The position numbers and the translations under genes are program-made. Source: JBFLYH01 sp964630235 (GTDB lineage Bacteria > Oederibacteriota > JAAXVQ01 > JAUVAV01). Taken from it: DNA of 61,345 nucleotides. Shown here in pieces: positions 1-11,489 of the stretch (the first letter of the stretch is position 1; each line of letters starts with the position of its first letter). The notes under the pieces were generated by a model. That model was not told the origin of the DNA. It saw only the letters and a program-made list of their open reading frames with translations, and searched no databases. The DNA lies in NCBI GenBank assembly GCA_964630235.1, contig CAZVUO010000006.1, positions 1 through 61,345 on the forward strand, written 5' to 3'.

Positions 1-1238
<1,238 letters not shown>

Positions 1239-1383
1239 AGACCGTGTGAACCATTTGGGGTTCACGGTAAAGCATGGAGGTCTGACCTTCATGTCTCCCA
1301 AGTCGAACTCATCAGGTGCTTTTGCTGCCTAGTTTTGAAAGACCGATGCGGGCTATGTGAGGCCTGCCATGTTGGGCATAGGT

Positions 1384-1460
1384 GGGCCTTTAGCTCAGCT
1401 GGTTAGAGCGCACGCTTGATAAGCGTGAGGTCTCAGGTTCAATCCCTGAAAGGCCCACCA
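1384..1460 (+). tRNA. tRNA-Ile (GAT)
   Basis: Cloverleaf in the 16S-23S spacer. The acceptor stem GGGCCTT pairs with AAGGCCC (1450-1456), followed by discriminator A and an encoded CCA. The anticodon GAT is at 1418-1420 within loop TTGATAA, and the T-arm is GGTTCAATCC. Ile followed by Ala is the classical bacterial spacer pair. Confidence 0.98.
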
Positions 1461-1482
1461 GTTTTTTACGACCTTAAAAAAC

Positions 1483-1558
1483 GGGGATGTAGCTCAGCTG
1501 GGAGAGCACCTGCTTTGCAAGCAGGGGGTCGGCGGTTCGAGCCCGCTCATCTCCACCA
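1483..1558 (+). tRNA. tRNA-Ala (TGC)
   Basis: Second spacer tRNA, 22 bases after tRNA-Ile. The acceptor GGGGATG pairs with CATCTCC (1548-1554, one G-U pair), followed by A and an encoded CCA. The anticodon TGC is at 1516-1518 in loop TTTGCAA, and the T-arm is GGTTCGAGCC. Confidence 0.98.
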
Positions 1559-1580
1559 GCTATGCGCCTAGGCGTATGGA

Positions 1581-1626
1581 GCAGGTGAGAGGTGAAAGGG
1601 GAGAGGTGACGATCACTCTCACCTGC
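1581..1626. repeat. Inverted repeat in the tRNA-Ala/23S spacer
   Basis: An 11-base arm GCAGGTGAGAG (1581-1591) is matched by its perfect complement CTCTCACCTGC (1616-1626) around a purine-rich loop. The rest of the spacer (1559-1764) shows no gene. The element could be a small inserted palindrome or part of the transcript's processing structure. Confidence 0.5.
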
Positions 1627-1764
1627 GGTCACCTTTCGCCTCTCTCCTATCGAGGTTTTTGAGGATAAAGCCGGCTTTATCGGCTTGACATATAGCGCCA
1701 AACATCCCCCTGCGGGGGGTGCGTAGCGCGTTCCTGAAGTAAGCCGCAAGGCTTATTGTTCTTT

Positions 1765-1809
1765 GACATAATGAGAGCTGCAATTTCTCGAGTTGGGTAA
1801 GTAGAATGC
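1765..1809 (+). other. 23S processing stem, 5' arm
   Basis: GACATAATGAGAGCTG (1765-1780), continuing through TCGAGTTGGG to GAATG, is complementary to 4927-4968 downstream of 23S with a few mismatches. The long duplex loops out the whole 23S sequence. This is the arrangement cleaved by RNase III during rRNA maturation in bacteria generally. Confidence 0.85.
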
Positions 1810-1847
1810 CAAGCGAACCCAAAGAATGCTTGATAGCCATATAATAT

Positions 1848-4894
<3,047 letters not shown>

Positions 4895-4926
4895 ATTATT
4901 TAGCTGTTAAGCATATGGTCGTTTGT

Positions 4927-4968
4927 CATTCTGCCTTCCCAGCTCGAAAATACAGCTCTCATTATGTC
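4927..4968 (+). other. 23S processing stem, 3' arm
   Basis: CATTCTGCC followed by CAGCTC and CAGCTCTCATTATGTC is the partner of the arm at 1765-1809. It lies between the 23S 3' end and 5S. Confidence 0.85.
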
Positions 4969-4990
4969 GTACAATTGCTCGGCCAACGCT

Positions 4991-5108
4991 TTCCGGTGGC
5001 CATATCGAGGGGGCTACACCCGTTCCCATTCCGAACACGGTCGTTAAGCCCCTCAGAGCCGATGATACTGCATGGGCAACTATGTGGGAAAGTAGGACGC
5101 CGCCGGAA
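4991..5108 (+). rRNA. 5S ribosomal RNA
   Basis: The terminal stem TTCCGGTGGC (4991-5000) pairs with GCCGCCGGAA (5099-5108). The conserved loop CCCATTCCGAACACGG is present at ~5025, and the 118-base length is normal for 5S. It is the last gene of the operon, with a terminator 15 bases downstream. Confidence 0.96.
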
Positions 5109-5122
5109 TTAAAATAAAAAAG

Positions 5123-5150
5123 GCCCGGAGCATTCGCTCCGGGCTTTTTT
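5123..5150 (+). terminator. Rho-independent terminator of the rRNA operon
   Basis: Perfect 9-bp stem GCCCGGAGC / GCTCCGGGC (5123-5131, 5136-5144) with loop ATTC, followed by six T residues and more AT. Confidence 0.95.
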
Positions 5151-5160
5151 ATTTTTTAAC

Positions 5161-5247
5161 AACTCCCCCCCGTAGGTCCCCCTCTTTCGCAAAGAGGGGG
5201 ATTATATTTTAACCCCCTCTTTATTTAAAGAGGGGGCGGGGGGAGTT
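5161..5247. repeat. Double-hairpin repeat, copy 1 of 3
   Basis: The 87-bp element is bounded by AACTCCCCCC and GGGGGGAGTT. Inside are two perfect hairpins, CCCCCTCTTT-CGC-AAAGAGGGGG (5178-5200) and CCCCCTCTTTATTTAAAGAGGGGG (5213-5236). Near-identical copies lie at 6733 and 7209 in the same orientation. It has no coding capacity. The shape suits a non-autonomous MITE- or REP-like element. Confidence 0.9.
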
Positions 5248-5264
5248 GATTGCTTAATATCCTT

Positions 5265-5349
5265 GGTGCTTGGCACCTTGTCCTGATTATTCTCCTTCCC
5301 ATGCCGTACAATAACGCCTATAATTCCAATATTTCCGTGTGCCTGGCAC
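5265..5349. repeat. Pair of short palindromes upstream of the nuclease-like gene
   Basis: GGTGCTTGGCACC (5265-5277) and GTGCCTGGCAC (5339-5349) are near-identical small palindromes 75 bases apart, each followed by a TTGT stretch. The interval 5248-5418 otherwise holds no gene. They may be remnants of a mobile element or binding sites. Function unknown. Confidence 0.4.
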
Positions 5350-5418
5350 TTTGTTTTCTCTATTAACGAGAAAAGAGACAGGCAGTAGCAATTGGCAGCC
5401 GGAGGATTTGGCGAGGCG

Positions 5419-6597
5419 ATGATAGGGAACAATTTGCTATTCTACGAAAAAGAACGTCAAGATATCAGACCAAAAGCATTTATTGAGGGCGAGTATCATT
5501 ATCTTGACCGCTCTGGACGGCCAGAATGTGCAAATATTAGAAATATCATGAATAGATGGATTTCCAAGTATCCGGATGAGCATCGCAGTGAATTAATTTG
5601 CCGCCTTAGCAGCGGTGATGAGAGGCAATTTGCTGCAGCAAGTTTCGAGCTATTGCTTTTTGCATGTATATACTCTCTTGGATATAAAGTGCAGGTCCAT
5701 CCAAGTCTCCCAAATGGTAGTCCTAAGCGCCCGGATTTCCTAGTTCGGGATTTAAATGGAAATTTATTCTTTCTTGAAGCTGTATTAGCTTCCGAGGGAG
5801 GGAGAAGGCTGGTATCAATACAAATGATTAAAAATGCAGTTTTACACTCTATTGAAAAGATTGATTCACCAAACTTTTTCCTTTGCATAAATGAAAGCGG
5901 TAATCCGGCCAAATCACCTAGAACAGGCCAATTAAGGCGCAAACTTGAAGAATGGCTCAAGGGTTTAAATCCGGATCTGGTTGCAGACAATTACGAAAAA
6001 GATATACCCTTCCCGATATTTTCCTGGGAGGAAGATGGCTGGCTAATTAAGTTTGAAGCCGTGCCGAAAAAACCAAATGCGCGAGGAAAGGGCCAGCAGG
6101 TTATTGGCGCACAAATGGAGGACGTGAAAGCCTTAAATATTTGGGAATCGCTCAGAGATGTCATTAAAGGAAAAGGGAGAGATTATGGACAGCTCCCACA
6201 GCCGCTTTTAGTCGCGGCTAATGTCGATACAAATCCGATTGATCGAATTGATGAGGTACAGGCTCTATTCGGACAGGAAGAATTTGTATTTCCAATAAAT
6301 TCCTCGGATACTCCTTTTAGGCCGGTTATGCGGCGTCGGCCCAATGGTCTTTGGAATGGCCCGAAGGGCGAGCAATACACGAGAGTAAGCGGTGTCTGGA
6401 TATTCAACATGGTCAATTTCTGGAATGCGTCATTCAGAAATGCAACTCTATATTATAATCCTTGGGCAGAACATGACCTTGCTGAAGACCTATCATTGCT
6501 TGACCATGCCAAGCTAGTGGGCCATGAAATTAAATGGTTTAAGGGGAAAAGTCCACGAGAATTGCTGGAATTACCGGCTGGGTGGCCAGCTTCTTGA
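5419..6597 (+). CDS. Hypothetical protein with PD-(D/E)XK nuclease-like core
   Basis: The 392-residue soluble protein has no signal peptide. Around residues 80-125 a helix containing Glu (FELLLFACIYSLGY) is followed by KRPDFLV and, after about ten residues, FFLEAV. This spacing resembles the E...PD...(D/E)xK core of restriction-endonuclease-like folds, though the expected catalytic lysine is not obvious after the Glu. The rest is not recognised. The ATG at 5419 has GGAGG 13 bases upstream and GAGG two bases upstream. An in-frame TTG at 5392 is an alternative start. Base composition is clearly AT-richer than the chromosome-like genes after 8 kb, and repeat copies 1 and 2 flank the gene, suggesting acquisition. 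A defence or DNA-repair role is a guess only. Confidence 0.7.
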   Translation: MIGNNLLFYEKERQDIRPKAFIEGEYHYLDRSGRPECANIRNIMNRWISKYPDEHRSELICRLSSGDERQFAAASFELLLFACIYSLGYKVQVHPSLPNGSPKRPDFLVRDLNGNLFFLEAVLASEGGRRLVSIQMIKNAVLHSIEKIDSPNFFLCINESGNPAKSPRTGQLRRKLEEWLKGLNPDLVADNYEKDIPFPIFSWEEDGWLIKFEAVPKKPNARGKGQQVIGAQMEDVKALNIWESLRDVIKGKGRDYGQLPQPLLVAANVDTNPIDRIDEVQALFGQEEFVFPINSSDTPFRPVMRRRPNGLWNGPKGEQYTRVSGVWIFNMVNFWNASFRNATLYYNPWAEHDLAEDLSLLDHAKLVGHEIKWFKGKSPRELLELPAGWPAS

Positions 6598-6732
6598 TGG
6601 TGGGAATGGGGGAAGGTCTGATATTCCCCCGAAAAAATGGACGCGGAATTACCTAGTTTGATTGGGGACGGAGTTAGATTATTAGTTTTAAAGTTATTGC
6701 TTTCGGTGGCCATGATGAATCTGCGACTTCGC

Positions 6733-6817
6733 AACTCCCCCTTGATCCCCCTCTTTCGCAAAGAGGGGGATTATTTATTAAACCCCCTCTTTATTTAAAG
6801 AGGGGGTAGGGGGAGTT
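6733..6817. repeat. Double-hairpin repeat, copy 2 of 3
   Basis: Same architecture as the copy at 5161: AACTCCCCC end, two CCCCCTCTTT...AAAGAGGGGG hairpins, GGGGGAGTT end. It lies between the nuclease-like gene and the stop codon of the DUF559 gene. The interval 6598-6732 shows nothing else. Confidence 0.9.
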
Positions 6818-6838
6818 CATAAGTAGGGGTTGGGAGAG

Positions 6839-7198
6839 TTAAGAGTTTTCAATTTCGCTGTTAATTCTCTCTAAGACTTCAGGTAGGCATTTTAATATTT
6901 CTGTATTTGTAAACCTAAGCGTTCGTATCCCCATCGAAGCTAAATTTGCCTCGCGATCCCGATCATACTCCTCTCCGGTTTCCGTGAAGTGTTGGCCGCC
7001 GTCCGCTTCGATCACCAATCTTAGTTTGGGGCAATAGAAATCAACGATATATGGACCGATGCCATATTGCCGGAAAAACTTCCGGCCGCTGTTTCTTCGC
7101 AAGCGCAGATGAAGCCACAATAGGCGCTCAGCAGGGGTCTGATTTATTCTCAAATGACGTCGTTTCGCCAGGTCGCGCTTGCGGTTAAATAGTCTCAT
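6839..7198 (-). CDS. DUF559 domain protein (Vsr-like endonuclease fold)
   Basis: The 119-residue protein has the DUF559 signature: an N-terminal basic segment, QTPAERLLWLHLR, then FFRQYGIGPYIVDFYCP, LRLVIEADGGQH and a C-terminal LRFTNTEILKCLPEVL. The family belongs to the very-short-patch-repair/PD-(D/E)XK nuclease fold. Asp of VDFYCP and Glu of VIEADG are the likely metal ligands. The chosen ATG at 7198 gives the usual family N-terminus. An upstream in-frame ATG at 7237 would add 13 residues encoded by repeat copy 3 and is probably not native. The gene is tightly bracketed by repeat copies 2 and 3 (21 and 10 bases away), implying that it travels or duplicates with them. The biological role of DUF559 proteins is unsettled. 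Confidence 0.9.
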   Translation of the reverse strand: MRLFNRKRDLAKRRHLRINQTPAERLLWLHLRLRRNSGRKFFRQYGIGPYIVDFYCPKLRLVIEADGGQHFTETGEEYDRDREANLASMGIRTLRFTNTEILKCLPEVLERINSEIENS

Positions 7199-7208
7199 TC
7201 GATTCTCC

Positions 7209-7292
7209 AACTCCCCCTTTATCCCCCTCTTTCGCAAAGAGGGGGATTATATTTTAACCCCCTCTTTATTTAAAGAGGGGGCAGGGGGAGTT
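7209..7292. repeat. Double-hairpin repeat, copy 3 of 3
   Basis: AACTCCCCC...GGGGGAGTT with the same two perfect internal hairpins. It sits directly upstream of the DUF559 start codon and supplies an alternative N-terminal frame to it. Any promoter of the DUF559 gene must lie in or beyond this element. Confidence 0.9.
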
Positions 7293-7453
7293 GATTGAAG
7301 AAGGGGTAGTGGGATTTATTGTTTTGACCCTTTTCGTTCTCATATCCATGCTGAAAAAGTGTGTCCAAATCCGAATGGATTTCTCCGGAATCCGGTCTAA
7401 ACAATTAGCCCTTGCCAGGCTGGATTGACCGTACTACAATTCCGGAGGTTAAG

Positions 7454-7714
7454 ATGCCTAAAAAGAAGGTGATCACAGTGTTGGAATTTAAAGTGATTGA
7501 GGAACATATCCGGACGGACATTAAAAAAATGACGGAAGGCATGAATCACAGATTCGACAAAATTGAAGGGGGTATTTCTTCGCTTAAGGAACAAGTGGCT
7601 CTCTTACATGAAGGCCAAACTGAGATCAAGTATTCCCTCAAACAGAAAATTGACCGCGAGGAGTTCGCTAGGTTGGAGATGCGGGTGACGCGCCTGGAGA
7701 ACCGGACGGCATAA
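7454..7714 (+). CDS. Small coiled-coil protein, intact copy
   Basis: The 86-residue charged, heptad-rich protein (MPKKKVITVLEFKVIEEH, then FDKIEGGISSLKEQVALL and EFARLEMRVTRLENR) has no membrane segment. It is preceded by CAATTCCGGAGGTT, with GGAGG 5 bases before the ATG, and followed by a perfect terminator, so it is a single-gene transcript. A decayed tandem copy lies 410 bases downstream. Proteins of this shape (short N-terminal helix plus long amphipathic helix) occur widely next to mobile or toxin loci, but no family is recognised. Function unknown. Confidence 0.75.
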   Translation: MPKKKVITVLEFKVIEEHIRTDIKKMTEGMNHRFDKIEGGISSLKEQVALLHEGQTEIKYSLKQKIDREEFARLEMRVTRLENRTA

Positions 7715-7731
7715 TCGGTTGAGAAATTACA

Positions 7732-7766
7732 AGCCCTGCGCCGATTGGCGCGGGGCTTTTTATTTT
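7732..7766 (+). terminator. Terminator after the small coiled-coil gene
   Basis: 11-bp stem AGCCCTGCGCC / GGCGCGGGGCT (one U-G pair), loop GATT, then TTTTTATTTTT. The hairpin is identical to the one at 8153, showing that the whole transcription unit was duplicated. Confidence 0.95.
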
Positions 7767-7864
7767 TCCCGTCTATGCATGAAATCATCAGGAGTCGGGT
7801 CTAATCAGATATTGACTGCCAAGGCAAAGCGGGGCAGAGCAGTCTGCAATTCCGGAGGTTGGCA

Positions 7865-8122
7865 ATGGACGAAGAAGAGGTGATCACCTTATCCGAATTT
7901 AAAGCACTTATGGAAGAACTCCGGTCTGAAATTCGACGGGCCATTGAAATGATAAGGGGCGATCATAAAGAAACCCAAACGGAAATTCAAGTTATGAAAG
8001 CGATTTGCAGTTCGCAAAGAACCAAGTTTCTCTTTCGCATGAAGGCTAAACCGAACTGCGGGCGGATTAAAGGAAGATGGAAAGCGGGCTGGCTGGTGTA
8101 CAGGCGGATTTGTCAGGAATAG
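7865..8122 (+). pseudogene. Decayed tandem copy of the small coiled-coil gene
   Basis: It shares with the copy at 7454 the ribosome-site sequence CAATTCCGGAGGTT, the start region (EEVITLSEFKALMEELRSEI vs KKVITVLEFKVIEEHIRTDI) and an identical terminator. After about residue 55 the open frame reads an unrelated basic tail. A neighbouring frame gives QFAKNQVSLSHEG, matching SLKEQVALLHEGQ of the intact copy, followed by TAA where the intact copy has CAA. A frameshift plus nonsense changes therefore explain the altered end. An 85-residue frame remains open, so a truncated product is possible, but gene decay is the simpler reading. Confidence 0.65.
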
Positions 8123-8152
8123 TTAAATCGATTTAATAAGGAAGCTGTCAAA

Positions 8153-8186
8153 AGCCCTGCGCCGATTGGCGCGGGGCTTTTTATTT
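8153..8186 (+). terminator. Terminator after the decayed copy
   Basis: Stem AGCCCTGCGCC / GGCGCGGGGCT, loop GATT, T-rich tail. Same hairpin as at 7732. Confidence 0.95.
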
Positions 8187-8259
8187 TCTGTGCATTACGG
8201 CGGCGTAAGGCTAAAATGCTCCCGATGGACTGATAGACTCCACCTTGTGGGAGGGAACT

Positions 8260-9033
8260 ATGCTCGGCGTCCTGGAAACCATAATCGCAGTGGTTTTGTT
8301 TCTCTTGGTCTTGGCTGCCATCATCTGGCTGCGGTCGCGGTTCCCAAAGCTGGAGATCAAGACCTCGGACCTGACCGTGGCCGTGGTGGTCATCGCTCTA
8401 TGGCTTTTGTTGACCGGCAAGATCACCAAATTCCAATTGGGCGACCTGAACTTCGAGACCATCTTCGCCCAAGCGGCAGGCGCGAAAGTGGCCGAACAGG
8501 TGGCCAAAGTCGAACCCTTGCCCGTACATGCCTTGCGCACGGTCGCCAAGGGCAGAGTGGACCGGATCCCGGAACTTCAGCAGCAAAAATCCGAAGCGGT
8601 CAGTTTTCAATTGGGCGACCAGGGTTATGCCGGCAGCGCGATCCGGGAATATCTGACCCTGACCCAGGAACCTCACCTGCGATACCTGATCTTCAACGAC
8701 GCGAAGAATAGATTCGCCGCTCTGGCTGATGCCCGGGCCACCCAGGTGCTGTTTGTGCAGGAAGCGGCCGCTTTTTCCGAAAACGATCTAGCCCAATGGA
8801 TCACTCTGGGCGATCTGACGGCCCTTTCCCGCCTTCCGGGATTCGTCAAGGCCGAGGATGCAGTCCTGGATACCATGGATAAAAAGGAAGTTCTGGAAAG
8901 AATGGAAACGCAAGGGCAGGATCAGCTTCCGGTCGTGGACAAGGAAGGGAAATTTGTCGGCATGGTCGAACGCGCCCGGCTGACCGCCAGCCTGATCCTG
9001 GACATTTCCAACCGGCTGCAGAAGAGCAAATAA
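8260..9033 (+). CDS. Membrane-anchored protein with C-terminal CBS domain
   Basis: The 257-residue protein has two hydrophobic segments near the N-terminus (about residues 5-25, TIIAVVLFLLVLAAIIWL, and 38-53, LTVAVVVIALWLLL). A soluble part follows, ending in a CBS-like module (~205-250: QDQLPVVDKEGKFVGMVER). CBS modules usually bind adenine nucleotides and report energy state. A single half-pair is seen here, so dimerisation would be needed to form a Bateman unit. The ATG at 8260 has GGGAGG five bases upstream, which decided it over a longer frame. The gene starts the GC-rich, chromosome-like part of the window. No partner protein is evident and the signalling role is inferred. Confidence 0.8.
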   Translation: MLGVLETIIAVVLFLLVLAAIIWLRSRFPKLEIKTSDLTVAVVVIALWLLLTGKITKFQLGDLNFETIFAQAAGAKVAEQVAKVEPLPVHALRTVAKGRVDRIPELQQQKSEAVSFQLGDQGYAGSAIREYLTLTQEPHLRYLIFNDAKNRFAALADARATQVLFVQEAAAFSENDLAQWITLGDLTALSRLPGFVKAEDAVLDTMDKKEVLERMETQGQDQLPVVDKEGKFVGMVERARLTASLILDISNRLQKSK

Positions 9034-9117
9034 GCATCGCGAAAATTGATTTTCGTGGACAAATCAAGCCCCCCTCCCTAAAATAGCCGGAATTCTTTTT
9101 GCCCGGAGTCCCTTCCC

Positions 9118-10344
9118 ATGGTCCGCCGCATCGCCCAACGCTTCGCGAACGCCCATCCTGACTTGAAATACTTCCTTGCCGGCGTGGCTTTGTTCGGGTT
9201 CTCACAAAGCCTGCTGGATTCCACGTTCAATAACTTCCTGAACGAAACCTTCCGCATGACGGACCTGCAACGCAGCCTGTTGGAGATCCCCAGGGAACTT
9301 CCCGGTTTGCTCGCGATTTTCATCTCCGCTGCCCTGGGTTTTCTCTGTAACCGCCGCCGGGCCGCGGTCGCCATGCTGGCCATGATGGCCGGTGTGGCCC
9401 TGCTCGGCTGGGCGGCCTGGTCCTATCCGGTCATGCTGGTTTGGTTGTTCATCACGAGCGTGGGCCAGCACCTGTTCCTGCCGCTGAACTCGGCCATTGG
9501 CATGGAACTGGCGACCGCGGAGCGGTCCGGGCGCCGTTTGGGGCAATTGAACTCGGTCAGAAATTTGGTGACAGTACTAGGAAGTCTGTTCGTTTTGATC
9601 GGTTTCAAGTTTCTGCGGTTTTCTTTCGCCCTGACCTTCACCCTGGCGGCCTTGGGGTTCGCCCTGGCGGCCTGGTCGCTGTTCCGCATGCGGGCGAACC
9701 AGCCTCAACCTGCGGCAGTGCAATTGAAGCTCTATCGGGAATACCGGCTGTTCTACTGGTTGTCCATTTTGTTCGGAACCCGCAAACAGATCTTTCTCAC
9801 TTTTGCGCCTTGGGTTCTGGTAACGGTCTATCAGCAACCCACGCAAACCCTGGCACTGCTACTGACGCTGGGGGGCGTGGCTGGCATTTTCCTCCAACCG
9901 CTCCTGGGCCGGATGATCGACACCCGGGGCGAGAAATTCGTGCTGACCGGCGAGGCGCTGCTGCTGATCGGGGTCTGCTTGTTCTATGGTTTTGCCGGGG
10001 CGTGGTTCCCGCAGCCGGTCGCCTTGCTGGTGGTCTGTGCCTGCTTCGTGGCCGATCTGCTGCTCATGTCGGTCAGCATGGCGCGCGCGACGTACCTTAA
10101 GAAGATCTCCGCGGACCCCGCGCACATTTCGCCGACCCTTACGGCGGCGACGAGCATTGACCATGTCTTCTCCATCTCCATGGCCGTTGCCGGAGGGGTG
10201 CTGTGGAGGACTTTCGGCTATCAGGCCGTGTTCTTGCTCGGCGCCGGCATCTCGCTGGTCAATATGGTTTCGGCGCTTCGGATCGTGATCCCGGCACGTG
10301 CCCGGGGATCGTCGGAAGCCGTCGAACCCCAGCCCGCGATCTGA
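9118..10344 (+). CDS. Major facilitator superfamily transporter
   Basis: The 408-residue integral membrane protein has about twelve hydrophobic segments in two halves separated by a charged loop (~195-215). The loop between segments 2 and 3 carries the basic turn LCNRRRAA, as in MFS carriers. The second half contains GRMIDTRGEKFV, the equivalent loop-8/9 motif. The substrate cannot be read from the sequence. The gene lies between the CBS protein and the GMP-synthase-like gene on the same strand, with about 100 bases on each side and no visible terminator, so limited co-transcription is possible. The ATG at 9118 is the first plausible start. Confidence 0.9.
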   Translation: MVRRIAQRFANAHPDLKYFLAGVALFGFSQSLLDSTFNNFLNETFRMTDLQRSLLEIPRELPGLLAIFISAALGFLCNRRRAAVAMLAMMAGVALLGWAAWSYPVMLVWLFITSVGQHLFLPLNSAIGMELATAERSGRRLGQLNSVRNLVTVLGSLFVLIGFKFLRFSFALTFTLAALGFALAAWSLFRMRANQPQPAAVQLKLYREYRLFYWLSILFGTRKQIFLTFAPWVLVTVYQQPTQTLALLLTLGGVAGIFLQPLLGRMIDTRGEKFVLTGEALLLIGVCLFYGFAGAWFPQPVALLVVCACFVADLLLMSVSMARATYLKKISADPAHISPTLTAATSIDHVFSISMAVAGGVLWRTFGYQAVFLLGAGISLVNMVSALRIVIPARARGSSEAVEPQPAI

Positions 10345-10451
10345 CGAAGTGGATTTTCCGAAAGATCCTATTGATTATTCCTTCCGGGCAAAGGAAAATA
10401 CCAGCCTGTGTCGAACGGGACAAGGCCAACCTTAGGGACCAGGAGGAAGCA

Positions 10452-11414
10452 ATGGAATTAAAGGAGATCACGTTACAGCAATTGAACGAAAAAAAATTCA
10501 TCGATACCCAGGTCAAGGAAATTGCCGCCAAGGTCGAGGGCAAGGCCGTCAACGCGCTGTCGGGCGGCGTGGATTCCTCGGTCGTTACCTTGCTCGGCCA
10601 CAAAGCCCTTGGGAACCGGCTCAAGACCTATTTTGTCGAGAATGGGTTGATGCGGGAAAGCGAAGCTCAGCGCGTGCATAAGCTGTTTTCCAAACTGGGC
10701 GTGCCGGTCGAAGTGGTGGATGCCCGCAAGGATTTTTACCAGGCCTTGAAGGGAAAAACGGATCCGGAGGAAAAACGCGAAGCCATTACCCAGACCTTTT
10801 ATAAAAAGGTGTTCGGCAAATTGGTCAAGGACGCGCAAGCCAAGTACCTATTGCAGGGAACCATCTACACGGATGTCGAGGAAACCGTTGCCGGGGTCAA
10901 ACGCCAGCATAATATCCTGGAACAACTGGGGATTGACACGCAGAAAGTATTCGGCTACAAGGTCATCGAACCCATCATTGCCTTGAGGAAGCCCGGTGTT
11001 CGACGCGTCGGCAAGGCGCTGGGTCTGCCGGAGGAATTGTTCACGCGGCCCCCTTTCCCCGGCCCGGCCCTCGCGGCCCGCGTGATCGGGGAAGTGACGC
11101 CGGACCGCGTGGAGACGGTAAGGAAGGCCACGGTGATCGTGGAGGAGGAACTGCGCGGGGTCAAGGCATTCCAGTGCCTGGCCATCCTGCACCAGGACCT
11201 GGTCACCGGCATGCGCGGAGGGAAAAGGGAATTCGGGCAGCAGATCGAGGTCCGGTGCTGGGACAGCACGGACGCGGTCACAGCCACGCCGACCAATTTG
11301 CCCTTCAAGCAGTTGACCAAACTGGCCAAGCGGATCACTTCCGAGGTTCCGGGCGTGGTCAGCGTCACCTATAACGTGGCTTCCAAGCCGCCCTCCACTA
11401 TCGAGGCGGTTTAG
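10452..11414 (+). CDS. guaA: GMP synthase ATP-pyrophosphatase subunit (GuaA C-terminal type)
   Basis: The 320-residue protein matches the adenylating plus dimerisation half of GMP synthase, which converts XMP to GMP. The P-loop SGGVDSS is at residues 37-43. LLQGTIYTDVEE, RPPFPGPALAARV and a C-terminal SKPPSTIEAV follow, as in GuaA (which ends KPPATIEW). The N-terminal glutamine amidotransferase domain present in ordinary bacterial GuaA is absent, and AGGAGG five bases before the ATG shows the short start is genuine. The enzyme would need free ammonia or a separate glutaminase subunit, as in the two-subunit archaeal arrangement. It may instead be a paralog with another substrate. A bidirectional terminator follows. 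Confidence 0.85.
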   Translation: MELKEITLQQLNEKKFIDTQVKEIAAKVEGKAVNALSGGVDSSVVTLLGHKALGNRLKTYFVENGLMRESEAQRVHKLFSKLGVPVEVVDARKDFYQALKGKTDPEEKREAITQTFYKKVFGKLVKDAQAKYLLQGTIYTDVEETVAGVKRQHNILEQLGIDTQKVFGYKVIEPIIALRKPGVRRVGKALGLPEELFTRPPFPGPALAARVIGEVTPDRVETVRKATVIVEEELRGVKAFQCLAILHQDLVTGMRGGKREFGQQIEVRCWDSTDAVTATPTNLPFKQLTKLAKRITSEVPGVVSVTYNVASKPPSTIEAV

Positions 11415-11441
11415 CCTTCCCAGACGGGCCCGAATAAAAAA

Positions 11442-11476
11442 AGCCCCTGCCGGCAGGATCCCGGCGGGGGCTTTTT
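11442..11476. terminator. Bidirectional terminator between convergent genes
   Basis: 12-bp stem AGCCCCTGCCGG / CCGGCGGGGGCT with one wobble pair and loop CAGGATC. It is flanked by seven A residues on the left and TTTTT on the right, so it can stop the GMP-synthase transcript (+) and the aldolase transcript (-). Confidence 0.9.
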
Positions 11477-11489
11477 ATTGGGGTCGTTA

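Noticed and set aside
5392..5418. TTG start at 5392 for the nuclease-like gene
   Set aside because: The nine extra codons overlap the GGAGG that serves the ATG at 5419, and no better ribosome site lies before the TTG.
6453..6761. Minus-strand frame starting MRKRGIKGEL like the DUF559 gene
   Set aside because: The shared start comes only from repeat copy 2. The rest is antisense to the nuclease-like gene.
5161..7292. Possible CRISPR array
   Set aside because: Only three copies, ~85 bases each, separated by entire genes. No spacer-sized intervals and no cas genes.
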